Shown here one piece after another: positions 10,901-20,388 of a DNA stretch of 64,000 nt. Each line of letters begins with the position of its first letter. The first letter of the stretch is position 1. This stretch comes from Capronia americana (taxonomy: Eukaryota > Ascomycota > Eurotiomycetes > Chaetothyriales > Herpotrichiellaceae): NCBI GenBank assembly GCA_016110215.1, contig JADWQD010000008.1:1302001-1366000 (forward strand). The letters are read 5' to 3'. The translations under genes were made by a program, and so were the position numbers. The notes under the pieces were generated by a model that was not told where the DNA came from, searched no databases, and was given only the letters and a program-made list of their open reading frames with translations.

Positions 10901-12106
10901 CCGATCATCAACCCTGCCACCGAAGATGCTGAAAATGCACAGAGACAAGATGGCACACAAGGACAACCACAAGGGGACTACACTCACCGCTTCCGGGCCA
11001 GATCGCCTGGTGTCTTCATCACCTCGTCGGACCGACAACCGTCATCGGTGGTAGGCGATGAGCTTAACTTTGATGACGACCCTACCCACGAAGGAGTTCC
11101 CTCAATAGCAGAGACATCGTCTCCATACATGCCCACACAGACGACTGTGGAGTATCCTCACATATCACAGATGGACATCGGCTCCTCGGCGCCTGTTTGT
11201 ACCACTAATAGCAGCTCTCACCAGGATGCGCAAAAGCTGTCACCCGCTCTGGCAGTTGATCTGTCTTTCACAGTGGCGGAGCGGGAGAAGGGAATAGAAG
11301 ATCAAGATGCAGACAAGAATGGTGATCTGATTGGCGAAGAGGGCGCAACTGAAGCCACCCCGCGAAAGTTATCGCCAATTCCGCTAGACTCGGGGATCCC
11401 ACATGTTGAGCAGCCAGAGTCTCCAGGCCCTACGAAACCCGGGATCGAGCAAAGCCCGCTACCACAGGTAGTCTCGGACCTCGTGTCTTCCCAAATCATG
11501 AACCCCGACGATGAAGGATCCTCTGTGCCACAGGACTCTTTTTTAGACGGACTTGGTTACGATGGCAACGACTCTTCATACCATGATAGCGGCCTCAACG
11601 ACGACAGTGATCTGCCTTCCCTGAGCGAGTTTACATCGAGCCGAAGGACCAGTCGACGGACTAGTACACGATCGACCACGAAGAAGCCCGTATCACCATT
11701 GCCTCGGCTAGTAAGAAAGTCGCCTCGCAATAGTAACGCCTCGAGGAGAAACAAGTGGAGTCCGACTCCCTCCAGTAGCTCCGAATTACCGCCATCCAGT
11801 CAACCCGAGTTCAAACAGTCACAAAGCCAGAGAGAACCGAGACTTTCGCAGATCCCTGCAGATGTCCAGGTTGTTGACCTGACTTTCTCAAGCGATCGGT
11901 CGAGTCCAATCCGGAGCTCGGCCAAGGCTCAGGATGACGATGATGGCGATTTCACCCTTGGGCGGAAGAAGAACAGAAAGGCCGTTGACAGTAGCACGAG
12001 TCGAAAGACGGGTTTGAGAGCACCGAAGCAGGTATCGCAGAACAGTGGGATTGGGAAGAGGACACTTCTCACCAAGAAGAAGGAATCTGATCTGAAATAT
12101 TACTGA
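7931..12106 (+). CDS. Large acidic coilin-like nuclear protein
   Basis: Single exon, 1391 residues. I start at ATG 7931 (MRLQILVQ); the frame extends six codons further up but has no other ATG. Residues about 1-115 look like a ubiquitin-like beta-grasp resembling the coilin N-terminus: a beta strand at the start, then YECLHFQTIESVLRENDEV, where 'vlrenDeV' is coilin-like. A basic cluster PPRKRRRL (about 150) could be a nuclear localisation signal. Long Asp/Glu/Ser tracts follow (about 155-470), then a basic patch NNRAKRRNRLKVLKQQG (about 482-498). Residues about 785-895 resemble the atypical Tudor fold of coilin (VLPGATIAYQELH, SPYRVGQVSHMGEDGVV, YSNMIKPRLV). The rest is disordered with S/T-P sites and a basic C-terminus ending KYY. 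Coilin scaffolds Cajal bodies and snRNP biogenesis. The call is inference from domain order, not from a search. The fallback is an uncharacterised fungal acidic nuclear protein. Confidence 0.6.
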   Translation: MRLQILVQRHTLPSVPIVFTTGTGPASRTQSPSATIADLLLDVSEIVPLESADGEWGLEDYAVEIAAKGDREFAYECLHFQTIESVLRENDEVVVRALSNEDIRVRRVGKRHQITADGRHLIDGVPFGKQWLREIQRPDILIPPRKRRRLLPEWDSDLDSEDDLKRILPAEDEGQDYTGALVRFTSDDEDDEENDDDYVDDEHAGAQEPQRRITVREEFDDADASSEDESELDGEPLTGDLSSELAQLLEDAAEMERVSNLAIANQVLEKQLKRKRPVEDDGEHELEEETFEGFAVGVAGSSLLANGTADVQTNGVSDEESDQDGGSDSMLDDIAAEQEEKRLKNTLEDDEDDSDDSDATSATETSSSDSDADSLMDQTSIQQATRRALNLITSSEADVDEDETSSSGSDTDGDDEVSETTSNSGSDSDPDDTSESESATSSESESDSEAESSERNQKVNVPEPPAATATSVGIPFEGSRRTHMNNNRAKRRNRLKVLKQQGLLPPNADFKALAEYDARLAQEDLEGQQQEQQHLAIVGHEKDAVIADDTAMVNKDDEMSTDEAVAEDDKENVNPQISHGVAPADETQAQPASAVPEIPETSQVDSQSVMEQTPRRARLDIASSRRLILGSLGVRAPRTAEERQKVTEKLSQNIRLPRQPKEGDISTAPQDQQPTTPAEDDNSWMEKLIISAVECEEPGGVLPPPPFPFQQGWARPNKNKRKMRDQSQYYEGRNGYGQEEGEQVSVPDVTTLNYDDDLAKNKGIEASAMVNRHADELPTEKELDSLPALELEQVLPGATIAYQELHVDASTNYQPTVSPYRVGQVSHMGEDGVVHLQLEKGSFGSQTPQIDEVTGERIYGKFELAEEDADEDDGTRDVSYSNMIKPRLVKPSSKPSSVQVPDSSNVVGLRGGEAANPPVDDDVAVIPESAEQEQDIETQIRLEMQASIGTEVDKRPAMAVEPIDTPRKQEINGIIKDAGFESALDEQLLQPIINPATEDAENAQRQDGTQGQPQGDYTHRFRARSPGVFITSSDRQPSSVVGDELNFDDDPTHEGVPSIAETSSPYMPTQTTVEYPHISQMDIGSSAPVCTTNSSSHQDAQKLSPALAVDLSFTVAEREKGIEDQDADKNGDLIGEEGATEATPRKLSPIPLDSGIPHVEQPESPGPTKPGIEQSPLPQVVSDLVSSQIMNPDDEGSSVPQDSFLDGLGYDGNDSSYHDSGLNDDSDLPSLSEFTSSRRTSRRTSTRSTTKKPVSPLPRLVRKSPRNSNASRRNKWSPTPSSSSELPPSSQPEFKQSQSQREPRLSQIPADVQVVDLTFSSDRSSPIRSSAKAQDDDDGDFTLGRKKNRKAVDSSTSRKTGLRAPKQVSQNSGIGKRTLLTKKKESDLKYY

Positions 12107-12534
12107 TTTGTCCATGTCGAGAGCAGGGGCTTGCAGCTGAATGGACTGAAGCGGCCATAGTGTACAGTACGCAGTGGAATTGAGACTGCCAGCATAGCTT
12201 CTAATGAAGGTCATGAGATTGATTGTATTGAATTGATCGTGTCTAAAACTCCTTCTGTCCGGCAACCGAATAGACGTCCCATAAGCTCTAGTTGTCACGA
12301 CGAGTGGCGTCGGGGAAGTGAATTATGCGCAAGATTGTAACGCAAGGCTGCCACCGCAAGGCTGAAGATCGGCGTCATCTCGACCGAGGCGCATGCTGAA
12401 TACTTCGCGACAGTCTGGCTTCTTCATAGGACCAATTCTTCAGTCGAGCCAGTCTGATCTTGTGCCGATCATCTCCAGCGAGACAGGATCCTTACAATGC
12501 GTGATCGATAACGCCGACTTAGACATTTGCCGCT
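12107..12534. other. Intergenic region
   Basis: 428 bases: 3' flank of the coilin-like gene and promoter of the Hrd3 gene. No gene or clear motif seen. Confidence 0.55.
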
Positions 12535-15322
12535 ATGGCTCTGAGACGGAATTCCATCTCAACGGTCCTCCTCTGTAAGTCGGCGTCTGCTGGATCTCCA
12601 CCAACGCCTACTGACATTGTTGCATGCAGCTCTGATTGTTGCTTTCGCCCTTCTCCTGCCTACCCATCGAACCTTTGCCGCCGCAAGAACCGGGTTGCTG
12701 GAGACGCAGCTCGATTCCCCTCCCGATGAACAGCAGAGGCACAACTACTGGACCCAAGGTGGAAATGAAATTGTGCACGAAGTGTGGTCGGTTTTACGCG
12801 ACTTCGAGCCAACCTGGAAGGACAGTGTGACTCCGGTACAGCCTACGGGCCTGCTGCCGACAATATGGCACTATGCAAGAATCATTTTCCGCGCGCTGTT
12901 CATGAACACACCTAACCGAGACGACCACGACGGGCCGATGGTCAAGGGGGACTTGCAAAAGGGCGTTCACACGCTGAGGACGGCCGCATCGTTCGACGAC
13001 CCCGACGCGATCTTCTTACTGGCCGAGATGAACTTTTACGGGAACTTCTCCCACCCTCGCGACTTCAAGGCTGCCAAATATTGGTACGGCAAGCTGGCAG
13101 ATCTAGACGGCAATGCTACGGCCCAACACATGCTGGGTTTGATGTACGCGACTGGGATAGGCGGCGTGGAACGAGACCAGGCAAAAGCACTGTTATATCA
13201 CACATTTGCGGCGGAGCAGGACAACATTCAATCCGAGATGACTTTGGCATTCCGCTACCACGCCGGCATAGGCTGTCCTCGAGACTGTGATCAAGCCGTG
13301 GGGTACTACAAGAGAGTTGCAGACAAGGCGATCGAATACTGGTACTCCGGTCCTCCGGGAGGCAACTCCTTCGTCCGAAATGCATACCGCTGGGTCGAAG
13401 TCGATGGGGGAATCTACGGCGAGGGCGCGAGCGTCAGCTCTTCCGGGCCGAACGCCCCTCGAGACGGAGTGACGACAGCTCACATCGACTACATCCTCGA
13501 CTACCTGGATACCAAGGAGCGACAGGGTGACTATAACGCCATCCTGACGCTGGGCAAGCACTACTACGAAGCACCGAGAGGGTACAAGAAGAATTTCCGC
13601 AAAGCACAACGACAGTTCATGAAAGTCGCGCGTGCATACTGGACGAAAGACGGCAAGGTCTCGCCCAAAGCGCCAAAGGGCATTGAGCGCGTGGCTGGCA
13701 AAGCCGCCGCGTATATTGGCCGCATGTTCCTGCGCGGCGAAGCCATGGAGCAGAACTTCGAAAAGGCTCAGACCTGGTTCAAGCGTGGGATCGCACAGGG
13801 TGACTCCTTCGCGCAGTACCACATGGGTGTAATGTACCGCGACGGACTCGGAGTTCCCCAAGATGGTGTCCGCGCGGGCGTGTACCTGAAGGCTGCTGCG
13901 GAACAGTCTCTCCCGATAGCTCAATCCGCCTTAGGAGTCCTCTTTCTTGACCAAGGCGATATCGACACTGCAGGTCGGTACTTTGAACTCGCCGCTGGGG
14001 CAGGCGTGATGGAGTCGTTCTACTACCTCGCCGAGCTGACAAACCAAGGCGTGGGTCGTGAACGAAATTGCGGCCTGGCCGCTGCGTACTATAAAGTCGT
14101 CGCTGAGAGAGCGGAGATCCTACACTCCTCTTTCGTGGAAGCCAATTCGGCATATGAACGGGGAGACTTTGAACGCGCGTTCATCGCCTCGATCATGGCC
14201 GCGGAGCAAGGATACGAAAATGCACAAGCAAACGTGGCGTACCTCCTCGATCGAAAGACCCAGGTCATTTCGTTGCCCTTCAACCTAGGCATCCCACTGT
14301 TATCGGCCGCCAGACCAAGCAGCTCATCGATCACCAAGAGGAGCAAACTCCTCAACGACCCGGAACTCGCACTCTCATATTTCACTCGATCCGCGAAACA
14401 GGCCAACGTCGACTCTCTCATCAAAATGGGCGATTACTATCTCTCCATGTCCTCGTCTTTCCCACCCGCACCAGCATTGCTCCCGACGGCCGAAACCAAC
14501 GACACCCAAACAAACCTCGACAAAGCAACGACATGTTACACCACGGCCGCGGAATCGTACCACTCCGCCCAGGCACTCTGGAATCTCGGCTGGATGCACG
14601 AGAACGGCATCGGAAGCGTATCGCAGGACTTCCACATGGCAAAGCGATACTACGACCTCGCACTCGAAATGAACAAAGAAGCGTACCTCCCCGTCAAGCT
14701 CGCGTTGGTGAAACTGCGCGCGCGGAGCTGGTGGAACGGCGTCAGCGGCGGCAAAGTCAACGGCATCAAAGACGAAGAAGAGGACGGGAAGAAACGCTGG
14801 CGCGGCTGGGGCGAGTGGCTGAACCGCTTCCTTGATGCCGCAGAAGAGATGGACGCGCGGGAAGCCGAACAGTTTGCCCGTGACAACGCCGGCGGCGCAG
14901 ATGATGAACTTCTCGGCTACACGGCTGACCGGGCCGGTGATGGCGAGTACGCGACACGGGACGACGATGTCAGACGCGTCGAAGGCGATGTCTATGCCGC
15001 GGATGAGTGGGATGAGTTTGACGATGGGTTCGTCGAGAGTTTGATCATCATTGCGTTGGCGGGGGCGTTGGCGTTGCTCGTGTACGCGAGACAAGCCAGG
15101 CAGAGAGTGCTGGAGGAGGAGAGGAGACAAGCGCAGAATCTGATTCAAACCCAGCAGAATCCAACCCCAAATCAAAATCACAATCAGGGGGAGCAGCAGC
15201 AGCAGCCAGCACAAGCTCAAGCTCAAGGGCAGGGACAGGGACAAGGACAAGATAGAGGCTTGTTCCCCGCGCCAGGGGATGTGGATTGGAATAACTGGGT
15301 GGCCGGTGGGATTGGGCACTGA
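12535..15322 (+). CDS. hrd3: Hrd3/Sel1-type ERAD receptor subunit of the Hrd1 ubiquitin ligase
   Basis: Two exons, 12535-12574 and 12630-15322 (intron 55 nt, GTAAGT...CATGCAG), encode 910 residues. The 40-nt first exon supplies the start and half of the signal peptide (M-A-L-R-R-N-S-I-S-T-V-L-L, then S-L-I-V-A-F-A-L-L-L). Without it the frame has no ATG at this end. Many Sel1-like repeats follow, recognisable by A..LLA.M...G, AQHMLGLMYATGIGG, AQYHMGVMYRDGLGV and ALWNLGWMHENGIG. A single membrane anchor FVESLIIIALAGALALLVYA lies about 95 residues before the end. The cytosolic tail is rich in Gln with Q-A and Q-G repeats. Hrd3 captures misfolded lumenal glycoproteins and regulates Hrd1. Architecture, with lumenal repeats and one C-terminal anchor, fits well. 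Confidence 0.9.
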
Positions 15323-15361
15323 TTGATGGGACGGAATGTGAAGTGTATAACATAAATGGAC

Positions 15362-15384
15362 GGATAGATGGATAGATAGATATC
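15362..15384. repeat. GATA-type tetranucleotide repeat
   Basis: GGATAGATGGATAGATAGAT-type run, just 3' of hrd3. It creates several overlapping GATA cores. It is most likely simple slippage. Confidence 0.7.
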
Positions 15385-15616
15385 ATCGTCCGAGCCAGCC
15401 CGGTCCTCGATTGGCATCAGCAGCCCGCATGAAAGATGAGAGCTATCTCTTCTCTCCTCCCTATGACTTGTAGATATAGTACACGGCTTTAGGTCTCACT
15501 TCCAACTTCTCGCTGCTCCAGTAGATGTGAAAATAGCAGGTAGAGGTGAGTGTGACTCGTTATTAACCTCCCCCCAGACGCTGGAGCTGATATCTTGAAC
15601 TAGAAGAATCTTTTGA

Positions 15617-15636
15617 ACATCACATCACATCACATT
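15617..15636. repeat. CACAT pentanucleotide repeat
   Basis: About four consecutive CACAT units in the intergenic DNA. Confidence 0.75.
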
Positions 15637-15971
15637 ACTCGTTCAATGCTCGGGACGCATTCATTATATTTCCCCAGCTTTCTCGGCCAGGATTCACGTG
15701 GATGTTGAAATTCATCTTTGCTCGAGAAGATGGAAATTCACTGATGTCGTAAGTCGGCCAGTCAGTAAGCAGGCAAGCAGGCATCGCAGGCAAGCAGATA
15801 CTAAGGTCGCTAGTAGGTATGAAGGATATATGCATGGATATAGGTATGCTGCCAGAGCGCCTAATTCAATGATCCTTGGGATTTCATTCATTCTGCTTGG
15901 ACTGGAGAGCCAACTTAGTTCGGCCGTCACTAGTATATTTCCAGTCACGCCCCGAGCACGGAGCGAGGGCA

Positions 15972-16460
15972 CTAGTGAGTCGCTGGGGTCTTTTGAATCA
16001 GGGAGTAGCTAGCTGTAGCAGTAGTCGTAGTGGCAGTCATTGCTTCCGGTCGAGGAGGACCAGCGACATCAAGTGTTTCCATCATCCCGAGCAGATGTTT
16101 GCTGAACCGTGGGATGCGCAACTCCATTGCCAGGAGCATTGCGTCTTTGATGTGGCTGCGGTCGTGGCGGCAAGAAGGACAATCCCAACCACGATACCAG
16201 CGTAGCATGCAGGCAACGACGGAGGGGTCTGTGTCTTTGAACTGGAAATGCCGACTTTGTGCCTCGGGATAGTCGCCGTGCAACCGTTCGTGGAAATAGG
16301 TCGACTCTCGACAGAGCCGAGGGCTGTCCGTGGCGAAGTACTGCCTTTGAGGCCCGTTGCCGGCGCGAAAAGTGACAACTTCGGAGTAGTCGAACAGATG
16401 TTTTGAGACACCCCAGATCGTGGTCTCGCTATGATGCTTGTCATCGTTGTTAGCCTCCAT
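15972..16460 (-). CDS. Small BTB/POZ domain protein
   Basis: Single exon, 162 residues, ATG at 16460-16458. A BTB-like core spans about residues 20-125: VVTFRAG strand, YFATDSPRLCRES (the position of the usual 'VHK..L...S..F' segment), F-HERL, FKDTDPSVVACMLRWYRGWD (the 'e.d.p..f..ll.w.Y' segment) and DAMLLAMELRIPRFSKHLLG. BTB domains mediate dimerisation or Cullin-3 adaptor contacts. No other domain follows, only a Thr/Ala-rich tail, which is typical of the many small BTB proteins of filamentous fungi. The gene lies tail-to-tail with hrd3 and head-to-tail behind the Zn2Cys6 gene. The specific function is unknown. Confidence 0.65.
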   Translation of the reverse strand: MEANNDDKHHSETTIWGVSKHLFDYSEVVTFRAGNGPQRQYFATDSPRLCRESTYFHERLHGDYPEAQSRHFQFKDTDPSVVACMLRWYRGWDCPSCRHDRSHIKDAMLLAMELRIPRFSKHLLGMMETLDVAGPPRPEAMTATTTTATASYSLIQKTPATH

Positions 16461-16571
16461 TTTCTCGCGTGAGCCTGGACCGTCGGATTAAAAGACTCGC
16501 AGAACTCCTCTGGCGCGGCCATTATATTCCCATACTGCCATGGCAAACGGTGCGGCCGTCACGGTCACGTC

Positions 16572-19500
16572 TCACGTGTCGAGATTCTCTGCCCACGCTG
16601 ACATGTTGACGTCGTCCATGAGGTCTGTGAATCCAGAGTATTGCCCAAACACGGCATCCCAACGTTCCCAGTCAAAGCCAAGGTTCATATCTGTGTCACC
16701 GTGGTGTAACCCGTTGTACGCCGAGCTTTGGTCCCCGTGTGACTGTTCGGCGTGATTGCTAGGGATCTGGTTGCCGTGACCGTTCGTATGGCCATTTCCA
16801 TGGACCAATCCGTTCGTATATTTCTCTGGTGAACTGTTGGCGACGGGCAGCGCGTGCGTGACACCATTGGCAGTTGAGTGATCCCACCTCAGCTCTTCAG
16901 GTGCGCGGGGCGGTTCGTGAACAGACTGTGTGCCGTTTGCCGCGTCAGCTTGAACCAGATATGTGGATGTCCTCCTGGGACATTTGCCAGGTGCACCCTC
17001 CGGCCTGGGCACGTGGGCGTGCATGTCAAGGACGTGGACAATTGGAACATCGGCCGCAGCCGCGGTGCCAGAGCACTTCTCCATGTGGCCGCTTAGTGGG
17101 AAAGGCATTCTAGCTTGGCCCTCGCGCCTCGCCAGCCCTTTGCCGGCATTCAGGCAAGCATCACGTTCGATGCCTTGCAGAAAGTGGTTGCGTGCGTTTC
17201 GAGTGCAGCTGAACGACTCCCCCCGCGCGCCACCCTCGTTGTCAGAGTCACCCTGCGTCAGCTTCACCATATATCGAACGCCCTGCTCCATAGGTTTCAT
17301 ATTGTTCGTCCAAACACTTCCGCTCTCAGCCGTCGTCTGCCCCTCGTATATGGAGTCTTCTCTGAGACTCTGCGCGATCCTCTGTGTTTCTGTCAATGGA
17401 GTCGCCACACCTACGGCGATTTGGTCCTCCTGCGTCCACAATACTGACGGGTCAAGACCCGCTTTCTGCCAAGCAGCCGACCGAAGTCCTCGCAACATAT
17501 CCCAAGCTTCGACGCCACCCTCCCTTAGTGGTCTCTGGACGGTATAACCATCAGGGCCTCCCACGATTCCCGAGTCAGGAGCGGCCAGCCTGAACACCTT
17601 GTCAACCAGCTCTCTTGATCTAGGAGCCTCCACGCTGGCGGGTCTTTCGTAAACATCAACCAGAATGATCAGCACTGCATGGAGTGGCCCGTAAAGTGCC
17701 GGCCAACTCCACCGAAAAGCTTCCATATCCGGATCGGTGGCGAGGGAGGTGAACTTTCTCAAAAAGCTGTGACAGTTGTGTAATGCGCATTGTCTGCCCA
17801 CTCCCCACAACTTGCTTTTGGTGTTTTTGAGGAAGGGTGCATATGCGACACAATGGATCTTGTCGACCAGCATCGAAAGGCTAATTCGAGCCCACTTGTT
17901 GTATGCTGCCTGCTTTTGACGATGGAAGCTGGCCAAGGGCCACAAGGGATCGGTCTCATTTGGAGACGTCTTGTAGTACGCGATATCAGTCGCAGTGACA
18001 GGGCTGCCCATGAGCGCGTCACTAGCTGATGCACGTTGTTGTGCATCTTTGGGCACATCCGGAAGAAAACCCATCTCTGGCATTCCCTTGCTCGGTATTG
18101 CCTTGATGATGCGCTCGATGTGACCACCGACTTCTGACATGATTCTCTTCATCTCCTGGATATCCTCGTTTCTGAGTTTCTTCGTTTCCAGATGGATAGC
18201 CACCACGCTTCGCATGGCGCAGGAAAGGATGGATTTGCCCCTTGCCACCAGCATGAGCGTCCGGAACGATGTGGGATCTGGAGTTTCTCCACTAGCCTTT
18301 CCACTTGGATGTGACGCGATCTTAAAATTCAGATGCGAAGGAGCAGCGTCGCCGGCGCCGTCAGGTGTGGAGGCATCTCTGTCCTCACAAACAACCCGCG
18401 TGTCACAGAATTTCTCTGAGATCTGGGATGGGTAGCCACTGGCCACAACGTTGAAGATGTCCAACTGTATAATCTGCCACCATAGTCGTCGCCGCATGCC
18501 CTCTTCGTTCACAGAAAGCTCGAAGAGGGTAGGTTCCCTGTGCAAGCCCATAGACAACGCCAAGCGTACGATGAGCGCCAGATAAAGGCTGCTTTGCAGG
18601 GGGTCTTCCTCAGCGATAGGCATGGTTTGTAGGAGAACCAATGCGGCCAGCTTGTACAGGCTGATATCCCGTTTGAACGACCCAAGGAGCAAACAAAACA
18701 CCGTGTGATCGTGGAATTGGGTACTGAGCCTGGCTCTCGAGGCGGTGGGAAACCACTTTCGGAGCCCTTTGGTGGAAATGCTCAGAGACCCAGCGTACCA
18801 AATTGCGTGCAGTGCAGTCAGGAAATCTAGGTTAGGGTTCCTAGACTCCGCCGTGCCATTGGCCTCTCTATCATCCCAGAATTCTTCATGCTTTTGGAAA
18901 ATGTCCGAAGGCAGGAAGATCCCCACAATCGGGTACACGCCTGATAACCAGCACCTGAACAGCACATTACTCTGCGTTCTGGTCGGGAGTCCTTGTGTGA
19001 GCTGGCTTATAGCCATAGCAGGTGAACATTTGAGAGGCACGTTCTGTAGTAGACTAGATTTGCTGAATGCCAGTATGCGACAAATGGGATCATTGTTTTC
19101 GAGATCAAGACTTTCAAGAGTCTTGGTTCCGGCTTCTTTGTGGAAGTCATTTGGGTTCCAGAAATCATCTTGCTCGGGTTCGAGCCCCTCATCGGTTGGG
19201 GGCACCCAATCTCGCGGTCGGTCGCATTGCTTGTTCTCCGGGCTAATTGAACTTGCATAGGTATTGTCCCGACGGCGCATCAGGTGGTTGAGTTGGTCCA
19301 GTTCGTCAGATATGTGGTTCCAGAATGGATCCTCACTTAGTTCGCCATTGCTGAGCTTCAAAGTCGACAAGGGCGTGCTCAAATCAACAAGGCCTTTGGT
19401 CGACCCGTGGTTACCGAGCTGGAACATGTCCAGACTCATGCTTGGTCGATGCGGAGTTGCTTCAGACCCCGAGTCCGAAGCTGATTGCTCAGGTGTCAAC

Positions 19501-19961
19501 AGCTCCTTGGACCGCAGGTCGTTTCCGTTGGCGTTGCCATTGCGAAGAGCATCCACCATTCTTGCTAGTCGCTGCAGCTGCTCTTCGATGGCCTTGAGGT
19601 CAGTGGGTGGTGTTGCGCTGCCAGCATGTGCCGTGAGCACTTCGAGAGATTCTTGCTCAGCAAGGCTCGACCTTCGCTTCTTCCAGACTGGACCGCTGTC
19701 ATCCTTCATCAAGGTCGAGCCAGCGGCAGCCGGGGCCAAATCGTCATGGTACAAGCATTGCTCATTTGCTTTCCGACAGCCACCACACACAGGCCGGGTT
19801 TTATCGCATTTGACCTTTCTTCGACGACACGTGAGACAGCTGTAGCTGGTCCGGTTCCTCGTGATTTGACGTTTGTCGGTCTTGGGCTGATTCGACGCCG
19901 GGTTGTGGCTGCCTAATGAGCCAACGAGGGGTTCTGGAGTGCTCCCATTGAATTGAAACAT
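16572..19961 (-). CDS. Zn2Cys6 fungal-specific transcription factor
   Basis: Single open frame of 1129 residues from ATG 19961. The zinc binuclear cluster is complete: Cys 42, 45, 52, 59, 62 and 69 (C-x2-C-x6-C-x6-C-x2-C-x6-C) with RRRKVKCDK between. A fungal-specific regulatory domain (MHR) spans roughly residues 330-560, with the typical RRRLWWQIIQLD and an ALSMGLHRE helix. A short acidic hydrophobic C-terminus, FDWERWDAVFGQ...DLMDDVNMSAW, looks like an activation region. Residues about 895-1000 are poorly conserved-looking linker. A small in-frame intron there cannot be excluded. It should act as a nuclear DNA-binding regulator. Targets are unknown and no adjacent pathway genes point to one. 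Confidence 0.85.
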   Translation of the reverse strand: MFQFNGSTPEPLVGSLGSHNPASNQPKTDKRQITRNRTSYSCLTCRRRKVKCDKTRPVCGGCRKANEQCLYHDDLAPAAAGSTLMKDDSGPVWKKRRSSLAEQESLEVLTAHAGSATPPTDLKAIEEQLQRLARMVDALRNGNANGNDLRSKELLTPEQSASDSGSEATPHRPSMSLDMFQLGNHGSTKGLVDLSTPLSTLKLSNGELSEDPFWNHISDELDQLNHLMRRRDNTYASSISPENKQCDRPRDWVPPTDEGLEPEQDDFWNPNDFHKEAGTKTLESLDLENNDPICRILAFSKSSLLQNVPLKCSPAMAISQLTQGLPTRTQSNVLFRCWLSGVYPIVGIFLPSDIFQKHEEFWDDREANGTAESRNPNLDFLTALHAIWYAGSLSISTKGLRKWFPTASRARLSTQFHDHTVFCLLLGSFKRDISLYKLAALVLLQTMPIAEEDPLQSSLYLALIVRLALSMGLHREPTLFELSVNEEGMRRRLWWQIIQLDIFNVVASGYPSQISEKFCDTRVVCEDRDASTPDGAGDAAPSHLNFKIASHPSGKASGETPDPTSFRTLMLVARGKSILSCAMRSVVAIHLETKKLRNEDIQEMKRIMSEVGGHIERIIKAIPSKGMPEMGFLPDVPKDAQQRASASDALMGSPVTATDIAYYKTSPNETDPLWPLASFHRQKQAAYNKWARISLSMLVDKIHCVAYAPFLKNTKSKLWGVGRQCALHNCHSFLRKFTSLATDPDMEAFRWSWPALYGPLHAVLIILVDVYERPASVEAPRSRELVDKVFRLAAPDSGIVGGPDGYTVQRPLREGGVEAWDMLRGLRSAAWQKAGLDPSVLWTQEDQIAVGVATPLTETQRIAQSLREDSIYEGQTTAESGSVWTNNMKPMEQGVRYMVKLTQGDSDNEGGARGESFSCTRNARNHFLQGIERDACLNAGKGLARREGQARMPFPLSGHMEKCSGTAAAADVPIVHVLDMHAHVPRPEGAPGKCPRRTSTYLVQADAANGTQSVHEPPRAPEELRWDHSTANGVTHALPVANSSPEKYTNGLVHGNGHTNGHGNQIPSNHAEQSHGDQSSAYNGLHHGDTDMNLGFDWERWDAVFGQYSGFTDLMDDVNMSAWAENLDT

Positions 19962-20388
19962 GACTGGCAGCGAGGATGCAGCAGCTCAAGACGCTGCCGA
20001 ACGGGAGGGGCTCTGGCTAGTGTACAGAGTGAAGGGGGAATAAGAGACCTCGCTTGGCCTGACCGTGGACCTCAGCAATCTGCTTACAAATACCGTGAAG
20101 AAGTTGCCGTTCTTCCTGGCGCGATCTACACGTGGTAGTTGATTAGAGGAAACTATGCTGCAGCGACGGCGATGCCAGTCAAGAACACGATCTCTCAATC
20201 TTGGGAAGACAGGTCGCGAGATGACAAGACGAGGTGAGATGCTGAGAGTGAGGTGAAATCGATACGACAAATACGGAGGAACGGCGATTGGCGCGTCGCC
20301 CGTTTCAGCCTAGTTGAGGCTTGGCGCAAGCTTGACTTGTTGGCAGGGTTTGGCCAGGGAGTACATCGTTACAAGGAGCCTAGAGATT
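19962..20388. other. Intergenic: upstream of the Zn2Cys6 gene, 3' of rcm1
   Basis: 427 bases between two minus-strand genes. No gene, TATA box or repeat of note. Confidence 0.55.

Larger units (their letters stand above)
15323..15971. other. Intergenic region with short tandem repeats
   Basis: Between convergent hrd3 and a BTB gene. It holds GATA-type and CACAT repeats (listed separately) and a stretch of AAGCAGGC-like repeats near 15765-15800. No gene seen. Confidence 0.55.

Noticed and set aside
14375..15319. 314-codon minus-strand frame opposite hrd3
   Set aside because: Antisense of the Hrd3 coding sequence; leucine/serine-rich composition comes from the Gln repeats on the other strand.
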